From positions 4,139,952 to 4,203,951 of the forward strand of contig CP070651.1 in NCBI GenBank assembly GCA_020354625.1: a stretch of DNA of 64,000 nt, given 5' to 3'. The notes beneath the pieces are model-generated. The model was given only the letters and a program-made list of their open reading frames with translations. It did not search any database and had not been told where the DNA came from. Of the stretch, positions 1-8,829 are shown one piece after another; within the stretch, counting starts at the first letter, position 1, and every line of letters starts with the position of its first letter. A program made the position numbers and the translations under genes. The DNA is from Trueperaceae bacterium (GTDB taxonomy: Bacteria > Deinococcota > Deinococci > Deinococcales > Trueperaceae).

Positions 1-130
1 AATATGACTAGCAAAGGGTTTTTTTGTAGACGGATCCAAAAGCTGCTAGGACGTTGATCTCTCACAGCTCACATACCACCTTTGGATCGATTAAGAGCTA
101 CCTTTGCACCCCACTCAAAACCCTACCCCT

Positions 131-154
131 GCGAAGAGCCTGTTAGCTCCTCGC
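131..154. other. Imperfect hairpin downstream of trkA
   Basis: GCGAAGAGC and GCTCCTCGC flank a six-base loop about 25 bases past the trkA stop codon, with one mismatch in the stem. No T-run follows on the minus strand, so a terminator role is only possible. Positions 1-130 hold no gene that I can support. Confidence 0.3.
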
Positions 155-179
155 AAGCTTTACTGAGCCTTTGCCGTCC

Positions 180-845
180 CTACCTACCGTTCTCCTCTAG
201 ACCCAGAACCCGCCTCACCTTCTTCAAGACCCCCTCGGTCTCGACCAGGGTAAGCAGCACGTCGTCGGCTTCGAGGTGGGTTCCGCCCCTCGGGATCAGC
301 ATCTTGTCGCCGCGCAGTAGCGCCACGAAGAGCGCCCCTTCGGGCAGGTGGAGCTCGCGGATGGCCCTGCCCTTGACGGCCCCGGCCTCGAGCTCGAGCA
401 GCTTCAAGCCGCTCTGGACCACCAGCGAGAAGTCGATGGTCCTGGCTCCCTGAAGCGCGGCCTTGATCCTGGCCGCGGCGGCGATCTTGGGCGCGACGAT
501 CTCGGTCACACCGATTTCTCTACAGGCGGCCCGCAGACCGAAGCCGTTGAGCTTGACGATAATCTTTTCAACACCGAAGCGGTGTCCCAACATGGCGATC
601 ACCGTGTTGATGGCATCCGACTCGGTGGTAGCCACCAGCGCATCCGCCTCTCGGATTTGGGCTTTGGTGAGGATCTCCGGGTCGGTGGCGTCGCCGTGAA
701 TGACCAACAGGTCGAACTCGCCGGCGAGCGCCTCGCACTTCGCCTCGTCCTCGTCGATCACCACCAGCTGGTCGCGACCGTTCTCCGAAAGGGTGTGGAC
801 CAGTTGGCGGCCGATATCTCCTGCGCCTGCTATCACGACTCGCAC
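180..845 (-). CDS. trkA: TrkA-type K+ uptake regulatory subunit
   Basis: Cytosolic NAD(H)-binding RCK protein that gates the TrkH potassium channel. It has 221 residues, about the size of single-unit TrkA/KtrA proteins and half of E. coli TrkA. The Rossmann glycine motif GAGDIG is at residues 7-12, an acidic residue at about 31 ends the second strand, and GDATD follows at 51-55. A TrkA_C-type domain covers roughly 140-215. The partner trkH is next upstream on the same strand, across a 306-base repeat-bearing gap, so the pair is probably functionally linked but may have separate promoters. Confidence 0.93.
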   Translation of the reverse strand: MRVVIAGAGDIGRQLVHTLSENGRDQLVVIDEDEAKCEALAGEFDLLVIHGDATDPEILTKAQIREADALVATTESDAINTVIAMLGHRFGVEKIIVKLNGFGLRAACREIGVTEIVAPKIAAAARIKAALQGARTIDFSLVVQSGLKLLELEAGAVKGRAIRELHLPEGALFVALLRGDKMLIPRGGTHLEADDVLLTLVETEGVLKKVRRVLGLEENGR

Positions 846-1151
846 GTTCTCTCCTTACTTCTTTGCTCATCCATCGCTACGACAATCGGTTGACTAGAAC
901 TGCGAAGTTTTTGGCTGATCCAGCCGCCTGTGACGGCAGTGTCTGAAAGAGAGGTAATGGGTGATGAGTGATGGGTAATGGGTGTTGCGAAGGTCGCGGC
1001 TGAGCCCGTATGCTTTCGCGTTCGTGTCTTTGGAGAAAATGAGCTCCATTTTCGCTCCTTTTCGCGGTTGCCCTACTCATCACTCATCACTGCTCACTCA
1101 TCACTGTCTTTCTCATCACCTTTTTGGCTGCGCAACCCTACGAGGAAGCGT
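846..1151. other. trkA-trkH intergenic region
   Basis: 306 bases without a supported gene. Most of it is a GTRATGR repeat element (953-1122). Short reading frames here lie within the repeat and resemble no protein. The trkA promoter should be in the part near 846-950, but I see no clear -35/-10 pair. Confidence 0.6.
953..1122. repeat. GTRATGR heptad repeat element, copy 1
   Basis: The left arm (953-985) is a run of GTRATGR heptads (GTGATGA, GTGATGG, GTAATGG) ending in TTGCGAAGG. The right arm (1073-1122) is the reverse complement type (CTCATCAC repeated). The arms can pair, so the element could form a long hairpin. It is preceded by GTCTGAAAGA, which also precedes other copies in the window. 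Confidence 0.75.
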
Positions 1152-2561
1152 TTACCTCCAGTTCCCCGGGTGGAGCAAGACTAGAATGGGCAAGATCTCC
1201 AGCCGGCCCGCCCACATGGTAAGGCAGAGCGTCAGCTTAGCCCAAACGGGCAGCTCTGGGGAGGTGACCCCAATAGAGAGCCCCACCGTACTCAGAGCTG
1301 AAACACTCTCGAAGAGCCCCTCTTGGATCGAGAAGCCAGCCATTACCAGGAGCAACGCCGATACGAAGGCGGTCACCAGATAGATCCCGAACAAAGAGAC
1401 CGTCTGACGGATCTCCAGGTCGTTGACCGCCTCGCCGTCCACCTTGACCGACAAGGTGGCCTCTTCGGGCAAGAGCGTCCGCAACACCGACCAACTCGCC
1501 ACCCGCCCCAACACCGCCAGCCGGAACAGTTTGATGCCGCCGGCGGTCGACCCCGCCGAACCGCCGATCACCATCAGGCCGATCACCAGAAGCGTGGTGG
1601 CGGCCGGCCAGGCGGCGGGGTCGCTGACGGTAAAGCCGGTGGTGGAGATGGCCGAGGCGAGGTGGAAGAGCGTCGACGAGAGGGCGGCCAGGTCTCCCCT
1701 CGCCAGGGCAAAGAGCAGCAGGGTCGCCGTGCCGACCAGCACCACCAGGTAGCGCACCTGGATGTCGCCTACGAATCGCCGCCAGCCGTAGCGCCAGGCG
1801 AAGTAGTAGAGCGGAAAGCTCACGGCCCCGAGGAGCATGAAGAGGGTCACCGCACCCGCCACCAGCTCAGAATCGTAGGCTCCGATACTCTCAGCCCGAG
1901 GCGAGAAGCCACCGGTCGAGATGGTGGCCAGGGCGTGGAGCAGGCCGTCGAAGGCGCTCATGCCGGCGGCCACGAACGCCGCGAAGGCGAGCACCGTCAA
2001 AATCCCGTAGACCGCCACCACCACCCGGGCGGTCGCTACCACGTTGCCGACCAGGTGCTCCTCGCCGAACTCCGAGGCGTAGAGCCGGAAGGCGGCCCGA
2101 CCCGGGCCTATCAACACCGCCAGCGACAAGATGATGATGCCGGCCCCGCCGACCCACTGGCTGTAGGCCCGGAAAAAGAGCAGGCTGCTCGGCAGGGCTG
2201 AGAGCTCGAGCACGCTGAGTCCGGTGGTAGTGAAGCCCGACATCGACTCGAAAAAGCCGTCCCAGAACGAAGCGAGTGGGAGGAACGGGACCGTACCCAC
2301 CAACGCAAAGGTCAGGTAGGCGAGCGCGGTAACGACCAGCGCCTCGCGCAGCGCTAAAGCCGGAGTCGGCCCGCGTCGCCCCAAAAAACCGAGCGAGAAG
2401 ACGAGCAGGATCAGCGCTGCGAAGATCGCCGCGTAGAGGAAGTCGCGAGCCAGCAGGCTCACCAGCAAGGGCGGCGCCAGCACCACGGCCAATAACTGCA
2501 GCAAGGCCGCGAAGTAGTAGCGAACCGAATGGGTATCGAGTGAGGGGATGAAACGGATCAC
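1152..2561 (-). CDS. trkH: TrkH family K+ channel subunit
   Basis: Membrane subunit of a Trk/Ktr potassium uptake system, 469 residues, normal for TrkH. The sequence is almost wholly hydrophobic helices and loops. Repeated selectivity-filter segments are visible, such as TTTGLS, STGGFSP, STTGFTV and STVGLS, and GGSAGSTAGGIK matches the conserved TrkH loop. It works with the TrkA gating protein encoded downstream. The start at 2561 begins MIRFIP. A palindromic motif shared with the CBS gene promoter lies about 70 bases upstream. Confidence 0.94.
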   Translation of the reverse strand: MIRFIPSLDTHSVRYYFAALLQLLAVVLAPPLLVSLLARDFLYAAIFAALILLVFSLGFLGRRGPTPALALREALVVTALAYLTFALVGTVPFLPLASFWDGFFESMSGFTTTGLSVLELSALPSSLLFFRAYSQWVGGAGIIILSLAVLIGPGRAAFRLYASEFGEEHLVGNVVATARVVVAVYGILTVLAFAAFVAAGMSAFDGLLHALATISTGGFSPRAESIGAYDSELVAGAVTLFMLLGAVSFPLYYFAWRYGWRRFVGDIQVRYLVVLVGTATLLLFALARGDLAALSSTLFHLASAISTTGFTVSDPAAWPAATTLLVIGLMVIGGSAGSTAGGIKLFRLAVLGRVASWSVLRTLLPEEATLSVKVDGEAVNDLEIRQTVSLFGIYLVTAFVSALLLVMAGFSIQEGLFESVSALSTVGLSIGVTSPELPVWAKLTLCLTMWAGRLEILPILVLLHPGNWR

Positions 2562-2626
2562 GAGACGTCTCTTTCAAACGCTATAGTCAAGCCTAAAAGA
2601 ATCCGCCCTGCAAGGCATCCGTAAGT

Positions 2627-2648
2627 CCCTTACAGCTACTGTAGGAGT
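2627..2648 (-). promoter_or_regulatory. Palindromic motif shared by trkH and CBS promoters
   Basis: On the minus strand it reads CTCCTACAGTAGCTGTAAGG, centred about 77 bases before the trkH start. The copy at 16041-16061 lies about 68 bases before the CBS gene start in the same orientation. The similarity extends outside the palindrome (GGTTTC before it and CGGAT..GCC after it), which suggests one regulator. Which regulator is unknown. Confidence 0.45.
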
Positions 2649-2711
2649 TTCACGGACGGAAACCGTCTGCAAACCCAACAGGGCCAGTGGTACCATAACG
2701 ACTATGGCAAA

Positions 2712-2822
2712 AGTGATGAGTAAACAGTGATGAGTAAACAGTGATGAGTGATGAGTAACCTGCTCGAGCACGACCCTTCGCAGCACTCATTACCCATTAC
2801 TCATTACTCATTACTCATCACT
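2712..2822. repeat. GTRATGR heptad repeat element, copy 2
   Basis: A short version. The left arm has heptads interrupted by AAACA (2712-2758), the middle is short, and the right arm is a run of CATTACTCATTAC-type units (2785-2820). It fills much of the trkH-nptA spacer. Confidence 0.7.
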
Positions 2823-2888
2823 CCTTACCCAACAAAGTTTTAAAAATCGTGCTCTCGAACTCGCTCTTGCATTGGGAAAGCTAACGAC

Positions 2889-4601
2889 ATGGATACCACC
2901 AGCACCCTCCAACTCGGCACCATGATGATGAGCCTCTTCGGCGGCTTGGCCCTCTTTCTGTTCGGCATGGACCAGATGACCGACGCCCTGAAGATCGTCA
3001 CCGGAGGGAGCTTGAAACAGCTCCTCGCCCGGGTGACGAGCAACCGCTTCAGCGCCGCGATAACCGGGGCAATCTTGACGGCCGTCATCCAGTCTTCCTC
3101 AGTAACCACGGTTCTGGTGGTGGGATTCATCTCGGCGGGTCTGCTGAGCCTCTCCCAGTCGATCGGCATCATCCTGGGCGCCAACGTCGGCACCACCATC
3201 ACCGCCCAGATCATCGCCTTCAAGGTCTCCAAGTACGGGCTGGTGCTGATCGCCATCGGTTTTGCGCTGCTCTTCTTCATCCAAAACGGCAGGCTCAAAC
3301 AGTACGGCACCATGCTGATGGGGCTGGGACTCATCTTTTTCGGTATGGACCTGATGGGAAATGGGATGCGTCCGCTCAGGACATATGGGCCGTTCATCAC
3401 GCTCTTGCAACAGATGAGCAACCCCTTTATGGCCGTGCTCCTCTCGGCTCTGTTCACAGCCCTGGTCCAGAGTTCGTCGGCCACCACCGGCGTCATCATC
3501 GTCTTGGCCAGCCAGGGGTTCGTCACGCTCGAGACGGGCATCGCGCTTACCTTTGGGGCCAATGTCGGCACCAGCATCACCGCCATGCTGGCCTCGATCG
3601 GAAAACCGCGCGAGGCCGTGCAGGCAGCGGTCATCCACGTTCTTTTCAACGTTCTCGGGGTGCTGATCTGGTTCGCCTTCATCGGTCAGCTGGCGTCGCT
3701 GGTACGCCTCATCTCGCCCGCCGCGCCGGAGCTCCTCGGCCAGGCAAAGCTCGCCGCCGAAACCCCACGCCAGATCGCCAACGCCCACACCCTTTTCAAC
3801 GTGGCGAATATGCTGATCTTCATCTGGTTTACCCAGCCACTCGCTTTCCTGGCGCGTCGTCTTGTACCCGAGCGACCCGAAGCCGCGCTGAAGCGCATCA
3901 GGCCGAAGTATCTCGACGACCTGCTGCTCGAAACCCCCGATCTGGCTCTCGACCGGGTACAACTCGAACTCGGTCGCTTGGGCGAGTGCGTGCTCAAGAT
4001 GGTCAGGCGTTCACTCTCCACCGTAATCCGGGGGGACCGCTGGGAACTCAACAATCTTTCCGAGCTCGACGACGACGTCGACGCGCTGCAGGGAGCGATC
4101 GTTACTTACCTCGGGCGCTTGTCTCAAGAGAACCTGCTGCACAGTCAGTCGAAGAAACTCTACGATTACATGGCCATTGCCAACTACCTGGAAAATATCG
4201 GCGACACCATCGAGACCAATATCGTCGAACTCGGCCTACAGAGGTTGGAGCACCAGGCGACCATCAGCCGCGAAACCCAAAAGATCCTCGAGGACTTGCA
4301 CGAGCGGGTGCTCTGGTCGGCAGCGCGCTCCTTGGAGGCCCTGGCCAACAACGATCACAGAGCCGCCGAAGAGGTGATCGCTGCCAAGTCGGAGATCAAC
4401 CTGCTGGCCGACAGAGCCGATATCCATCTCTCTCAACGATTGATCGTCAAGGAAGCCGACCGGCTGGCCCTCTTCCGCTTGGAGACCGATAGCATCGAGT
4501 ACCTCAAACGCATCTACTACTTCGCCAAAAGGATCGCCAAAGTCGTGGTAGAAATCGACCCCTCACCCCAAACACAGGCGGCCGAAGCGGTCGAAGTCTG
4601 A
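2889..4601 (+). CDS. Na+/phosphate cotransporter with PhoU-like tail
   Basis: NptA/PNaS-family inner-membrane transporter, 570 residues. The two inverted halves each carry the hallmark QSSS motif: QSSSVTT at 68-74 and QSSSATT at about 194-200. Each is followed by a GANVGT segment. From about residue 350 onward the protein is helical and soluble, as in the C-terminal PhoU-like domain of bacterial NptA. It probably imports or exports phosphate with sodium. The start ATG has a weak ribosome-binding site (GGGAAAG). The stop directly adjoins the stop of the convergent stress-protein gene. Confidence 0.9.
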   Translation: MDTTSTLQLGTMMMSLFGGLALFLFGMDQMTDALKIVTGGSLKQLLARVTSNRFSAAITGAILTAVIQSSSVTTVLVVGFISAGLLSLSQSIGIILGANVGTTITAQIIAFKVSKYGLVLIAIGFALLFFIQNGRLKQYGTMLMGLGLIFFGMDLMGNGMRPLRTYGPFITLLQQMSNPFMAVLLSALFTALVQSSSATTGVIIVLASQGFVTLETGIALTFGANVGTSITAMLASIGKPREAVQAAVIHVLFNVLGVLIWFAFIGQLASLVRLISPAAPELLGQAKLAAETPRQIANAHTLFNVANMLIFIWFTQPLAFLARRLVPERPEAALKRIRPKYLDDLLLETPDLALDRVQLELGRLGECVLKMVRRSLSTVIRGDRWELNNLSELDDDVDALQGAIVTYLGRLSQENLLHSQSKKLYDYMAIANYLENIGDTIETNIVELGLQRLEHQATISRETQKILEDLHERVLWSAARSLEALANNDHRAAEEVIAAKSEINLLADRADIHLSQRLIVKEADRLALFRLETDSIEYLKRIYYFAKRIAKVVVEIDPSPQTQAAEAVEV

Positions 4602-5057
4602 TCAACTGCCCTTCACCACCAACACCGGGCAGGTGGCAAAGTCGAGTACGTGGCCGGTCACCGAGCCGATGAGGATGCGCCGCGCCCCCCGCTGCCCGAT
4701 ATGACCCATAGCGATCAGGTCGACGCCGAGTTCGGCAGCAACGGCGACGATCTCCTCGAAGGGCGTCCCCTGGCGGATGAGCGTCTCTACACAGAGACCT
4801 TCCCGCTCTGCATCGCGCTCGATCAGCTTCAGGTAACGGCGACCGTGTTCCTCGAGCTCGATCTTGGCATCCACATGCGACCTACCGTTGAAACGGGTCA
4901 GCTCTCGCAAAACGAGTTCATCGACTACGTAGAGCACCGTGAGCCTCCCTGGCGAGCCTCTGAGCAAGTGGGTGGCCAACTGAGCCGCACGAACCGACGG
5001 TTCGGAACCGTCGGTCGGCACCAGAATATGGCGAAATACCGCGCTACTCACCTTCAT
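4602..5057 (-). CDS. Universal stress protein, ATP-binding type
   Basis: UspA-like cytosolic protein of 151 residues. The C-terminal motif G-x2-G-x9-GS is intact (GHIG...GSVTGHV), the signature of ATP-binding Usp proteins. The start at 5057 is preferred over the upstream one because GAGAAAGAGGGGGG precedes it and the sequence then matches the family (HILVPTDGSEPS). It overlaps the last 14 bases of the ATPase subunit D gene, so it is probably the terminal gene of that operon. Confidence 0.9.
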   Translation of the reverse strand: MKVSSAVFRHILVPTDGSEPSVRAAQLATHLLRGSPGRLTVLYVVDELVLRELTRFNGRSHVDAKIELEEHGRRYLKLIERDAEREGLCVETLIRQGTPFEEIVAVAAELGVDLIAMGHIGQRGARRILIGSVTGHVLDFATCPVLVVKGS

Positions 5058-5685
5058 CCCCCCTCTTTCTCTTAACCCGCTTGGCCTGCATGAAAGACTC
5101 GCGTTCTTGCTCCTCGAGCACCGCTTCGATCCGCTGAATCGCCCGCTCATAGCGAGGGATGAGCACGTGTTTGAGCGCATTCACACGCCTTTGGGTACGT
5201 TCTAACTCTGCAGCCAGCCGCCACACAGCCCCCACGACTTCCGTCCACGTTCCCAAGATCTCACCGACCTCGAGCCAGCGCTCTCGAGCCTCATCGAGCG
5301 TCGTGCTCGTACCCCAGCCACTGTAGGGTAGGGGCAGGGGTTCGATCCTGAGGTGGAGCTGTGGCAAGGCGACCCCCATGACATTGCGGAGCTCGATGGC
5401 GTAGTGGGTATAAGCCGCCGGCGCCAGCGCCGACCAGAGCACGCGCTCGCTGCCCAAGGCCAGCCGCGCCCGGCGCAGAGCGCGATAGGCTGCCTCGAAC
5501 CGCTTCCGGACATCCTTTTCGCTCTGCTCGACCTGGCGCAAAAGTCCCCAAAGTTCCTGCAAGAGTACCTCGCGCTTGCGCTCGAGCAAGCCGTACCCTT
5601 GCTCTGCCTCTCGTAGATCGCTGCGAAGTTGAAGCAACACCGTGCGTGTCGGTGGTAGCTGGTCGATATCAGCCATAGCGGCCAC
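5044..5685 (-). CDS. atpD: V/A-type ATPase subunit D (central stalk)
   Basis: Long coiled-coil rotor-shaft subunit, 213 residues, matching the ~200-220 of Thermus-type D. The N-terminal PPTRTVLLQLRSDL is typical of the family. The protein is nearly all charged helix with an RVNALKHVLIP segment near the C terminus, also typical. An alternative start is the ATG at 5676, which also overlaps the end of subunit B. It is the last ATPase subunit in the operon. Confidence 0.95.
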   Translation of the reverse strand: MAAMADIDQLPPTRTVLLQLRSDLREAEQGYGLLERKREVLLQELWGLLRQVEQSEKDVRKRFEAAYRALRRARLALGSERVLWSALAPAAYTHYAIELRNVMGVALPQLHLRIEPLPLPYSGWGTSTTLDEARERWLEVGEILGTWTEVVGAVWRLAAELERTQRRVNALKHVLIPRYERAIQRIEAVLEEQERESFMQAKRVKRKRGDEGE

Positions 5686-7060
5686 CGTGATCGAGTCTGC
5701 CGAGGTAGAAACGCTTCACCTCATCTTCGCTCAGACGTGTCAGCTCTCCGGCGGGCAACCGGGAAAGCACCTGCCAGGCCAGATCCAAGGTCTCGTCGAC
5801 GCTGCGGAACTCATCCACCTGCTGGGAGATCAGCTCGCGTTCGAAGCGTTGACCGAAATCGAGATAGGCCCGGTCCGTCTCGCTCAGCGCCGTCTCGCCG
5901 ATGATCACCGCCAGCGCCCGGACCTCCTGAACACGGGCATACGAGGCGTAGAGCTGCGCGGCAACCGCCGGGTGGTCGCTCCGAGTGCGGTCCCCACCGA
6001 TGCCGTCTTTCATCAGGCGGGAGAGCGAAGGTAACACGTCGACAGGGGGATAGACACCGGCGCGGTTCAGCTCGCGGCTCAGCACGATCTGGCCCTCGGT
6101 GATATACCCGCTCAGGTCGGGAACCGGATGGGTGATATCGTCACCCGGCATGGTCAGCACCGGGATCTGCGTGAGCGAGCCGGCGCGCTCCTGGACACGG
6201 CCACACCGTTCATACATAGAAGCCAAATCGGTATAGAGATAGCCGGGATAGCCTTTGCGGCCGGGCACCTCACCACGGCGGGTGGAGAGTTCACGGAGTG
6301 CTTCGGCGTAGTTGGTCATATCGGTCAGGAGCACCAAAACGTGAAAGTTTCGCTCGAAGGCCAAAAACTCCGCCAGTGTCAAGGCGATGCGCGGGGTCAC
6401 CAGGCGTTCCATCGGTGCATCGTCGGCCAGGTTGAGAAAGAGTGCCGTTCGGGAGAGCAAGCCGGACGCGGCGAAACGCTCCTGGAAAAATGTCGCCGTA
6501 TCGTGAGAAACACCGAGAGCAGCGAAGATGACTGCGAACGACTCACCCTCACCCGCAATGCGGGCTTGCAGGGCGATCTGGGCAGCGAGCTCGTTATGGG
6601 GCAGGCCCGAGCCGGAGAAGATGGGCAGCTTCTGGCCCCGCACCAAAGTGTTCATGCCGTCGATAGCCGAAATGCCCGTCTGGATAAGATCTTGAGGGTA
6701 GGCCCGTACCGAAGGATTCAAAGGAGCACCGTGAACGTCCATTCTCGCCTCGGCCAGCGGCGGCGGCAGGCCGTCTTTGGGACGCCCCAGACCGTCGAAG
6801 ATACGCCCTAACATCTCCGTCGAGACGCCCAAGCGCATGGGCTCTCCGAGAAAGCGAACCCGCAGGTCGCTGGGTTTGAGACCCGCCGAATCGCCCCAGA
6901 GTTCGACCACTGCCAGGCGCTCGCCAGTGAGAAGGATCTGACCCAGGCGAACCCCACCGTCAAAGTGAACCTCGACCAACTCGCCGTAGGCGGCGTCTCC
7001 ATACCCCTCGAAGAAGACCAGCGGACCCTCGATACGATCGGCTTTCTCATACTCTCGCAT
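5669..7060 (-). CDS. atpB: V/A-type ATPase subunit B (non-catalytic)
   Basis: Non-catalytic nucleotide-binding subunit of the A3B3 hexamer, 463 residues. It lacks a standard P-loop, having FSGSGLPHNELAAQIALQ at the equivalent place, as expected for B. TRSDHPAVAAQLYASYA near the C terminus is also family-typical. Its ATG overlaps the stop of subunit A by one base (ATGA), so the two are probably translationally coupled. Confidence 0.97.
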   Translation of the reverse strand: MREYEKADRIEGPLVFFEGYGDAAYGELVEVHFDGGVRLGQILLTGERLAVVELWGDSAGLKPSDLRVRFLGEPMRLGVSTEMLGRIFDGLGRPKDGLPPPLAEARMDVHGAPLNPSVRAYPQDLIQTGISAIDGMNTLVRGQKLPIFSGSGLPHNELAAQIALQARIAGEGESFAVIFAALGVSHDTATFFQERFAASGLLSRTALFLNLADDAPMERLVTPRIALTLAEFLAFERNFHVLVLLTDMTNYAEALRELSTRRGEVPGRKGYPGYLYTDLASMYERCGRVQERAGSLTQIPVLTMPGDDITHPVPDLSGYITEGQIVLSRELNRAGVYPPVDVLPSLSRLMKDGIGGDRTRSDHPAVAAQLYASYARVQEVRALAVIIGETALSETDRAYLDFGQRFERELISQQVDEFRSVDETLDLAWQVLSRLPAGELTRLSEDEVKRFYLGRLDHGGRYG

Positions 7061-8829
7061 CAGCCCTCCTCCCCAGTAGGCTCGAGTGCCTTGAACCGGG
7101 CCTCGAGTTCGAGCTGCAAGGTGCCGATCTCCGCCGACTGCTCGTTACTTACGGCCTCTTTGAGGCGCAGTAGCCTCGGCAGATCGAGGGCTTGCCGCAC
7201 ACGTAAAAGGGGGATGCCCGCCTCCAACAATTCTCGCCCAAGCTCAAAGAGGCGCACAAAGAGCTTGAGTAAATAGACCTGCCGTTCTGGCACACAGTAC
7301 GCGTCGATCAGATGGAGGGCGTTCTGCTGCAAAAAACCTTCTTTGAGGAGTCGCGCCACCTCCAGCACCCAGCGCTGCCGGTCGGGTAGCGCCTCGGCAC
7401 CGACCAAGCGCACCAGCTGTTGCAAACGAGCATCCTGCTCGAGGATGGAAGCAGCCTCAGCCCGCAGGGCCAACCAGTCGTTCTGGGTCTCCTGCTGCCA
7501 CCACGGCGCCACCACCTCGGAGTAAAAACTGTAACTCGTCTGCCAGTTGATAGCCGGGTAGTGCCGGGCACCGGCCAGGCTTCGATCTAGAGCCCAAAAG
7601 GCACGTGTGAAACGCTGCGTATGCTGGGTGACAGGCTCTGTGAAATCCCCTCCCGGTGGACTTACCGCTCCGATGATGGTGATCGCTCCCTCTTCTCCGG
7701 CCAGGGTACGGACTCGCCCTGCCCGCTCATAAAAGGCAGCTAGCCGACTCGGGAGGTACGCCGGGTACCCCTCTTCGGCCGGCATCTCCTCCAAACGTCC
7801 GGCGATCTCGCGGAGCGCTTCGGCCCAGCGGCTGGTCGAATCGGCCATCAAGGCGACGTGGTAGCCCTGATCCCGGTAGTATTCGGCCAGGGTGATACCG
7901 GTGTAGATGCTGGCCTCGCGCGCCGCCACCGGCATATTCGAGGTGTTGGCGACCAGGATCGTGCGCTCCATCAGCGGCCGGCCGCTCCAGGGATCGGTCA
8001 GTTCAGGCAACTCTTCGAGTACGTTGGCCATCTCGTTACCGCGCTCGCCACAGCCGACGTAGACGATCACTTCCGCGTTGGACCACTTGACGAGCGCGTG
8101 CTGCAACACGGTCTTTCCCGCACCGAAAGGGCCCGGCAGGGCGGCAGTACCGCCCTTACTGAGCGGAAAGAAGGTATCGAGTATCCGCTGACCGGTCACC
8201 AGCGGCGGTCCGGGCTCGAGACGTCCCGAATGCGGGCGTTCCTGGCGTACCGGCCAGCGATGAGTGAGGCCGAGCACATGCTCCTGACCGTCTTCGGCAC
8301 GAACCAGAGCGATACGGTCGTTAAGCTGATACTCGCCCTCCTCGACCAAATCGATGAGGGTGCCCGAGATACTCGGCGGGACGAGAATCCGGTGCTCGAT
8401 AAGGGGGGTTTCGGAAACCACGCCCAACAAGGCTCCAGAATGGAGGTGGCACCCCGGCTCTACAGAGGGGCTGAAGCGCCAGCCCCTCTCCGGCAGCGCC
8501 TCGGTCGTAGCACCACGCTGAATATAGATGCCTTGCTCGGTCTTGATCACCTCGAGGCGGCGCTGGACACCGTCGAAGACACTGCCGATCAGCCCAGGAC
8601 CCAACGTCAGCGAGAGGAGCTCACCGCTCCCGAAAAGCGGTTCACCAGCCCTGAGACCGCTGGTCTCCTCGTAGACCTGGAGGGTAGCTTCATCGTGCTT
8701 GAGAGCGATCACCTCACCGGCCAAACGCATCTCGCCGACCCAGACCTGCTCGAGCAGCCCGACACCCTCCCGAATACGCGCCTCGACAACGGGACCGTTG
8801 ACCTCAATAATCGTTCCAATCGGCTTCAC
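7060..8829 (-). CDS. atpA: V/A-type ATPase subunit A (catalytic)
   Basis: Catalytic subunit, 589 residues from the GTG at 8829, close to the ~580 of Thermus. Walker A is GPFGAGKT at about 233-240, followed by GCGERGNEM and the ADSTSRWAEALREI signature. The upstream in-frame extension to 8964 is rejected because it runs through the subunit E gene and has no family similarity. The GTG overlaps the TGA of subunit E (GTGA) and lies after a G-rich ribosome-binding site. No intein is present. Confidence 0.97.
   Translation of the reverse strand: MKPIGTIIEVNGPVVEARIREGVGLLEQVWVGEMRLAGEVIALKHDEATLQVYEETSGLRAGEPLFGSGELLSLTLGPGLIGSVFDGVQRRLEVIKTEQGIYIQRGATTEALPERGWRFSPSVEPGCHLHSGALLGVVSETPLIEHRILVPPSISGTLIDLVEEGEYQLNDRIALVRAEDGQEHVLGLTHRWPVRQERPHSGRLEPGPPLVTGQRILDTFFPLSKGGTAALPGPFGAGKTVLQHALVKWSNAEVIVYVGCGERGNEMANVLEELPELTDPWSGRPLMERTILVANTSNMPVAAREASIYTGITLAEYYRDQGYHVALMADSTSRWAEALREIAGRLEEMPAEEGYPAYLPSRLAAFYERAGRVRTLAGEEGAITIIGAVSPPGGDFTEPVTQHTQRFTRAFWALDRSLAGARHYPAINWQTSYSFYSEVVAPWWQQETQNDWLALRAEAASILEQDARLQQLVRLVGAEALPDRQRWVLEVARLLKEGFLQQNALHLIDAYCVPERQVYLLKLFVRLFELGRELLEAGIPLLRVRQALDLPRLLRLKEAVSNEQSAEIGTLQLELEARFKALEPTGEEG

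Larger units (their letters stand above)
2562..2888. other. trkH-nptA divergent intergenic region
   Basis: 327 bases with no supported gene. The trkH side holds a palindromic motif (2627-2648) shared with the CBS gene promoter. The nptA side holds repeat copy 2 (2712-2822). The last 65 bases before nptA are AT-richer, with a weak ribosome-binding site. Confidence 0.6.

Noticed and set aside
1323-2201. Long plus-strand frame (292 codons) opposite trkH
   Set aside because: It is antisense to a clear TrkH gene and rich in G, R, H and Q without any fold-like pattern. GC-rich coding DNA often keeps antisense frames open.
2600-2680. DosR/NarL-type box before trkH
   Set aside because: GGGACTT occurs in the trkH copy but not in the CBS copy, so the shared palindrome is not explained by a DosR site.
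3099-3962. Long minus-strand frame opposite the phosphate transporter
   Set aside because: Low-complexity charged sequence, no ribosome-binding site, and the opposite strand has the QSSS transporter motifs.
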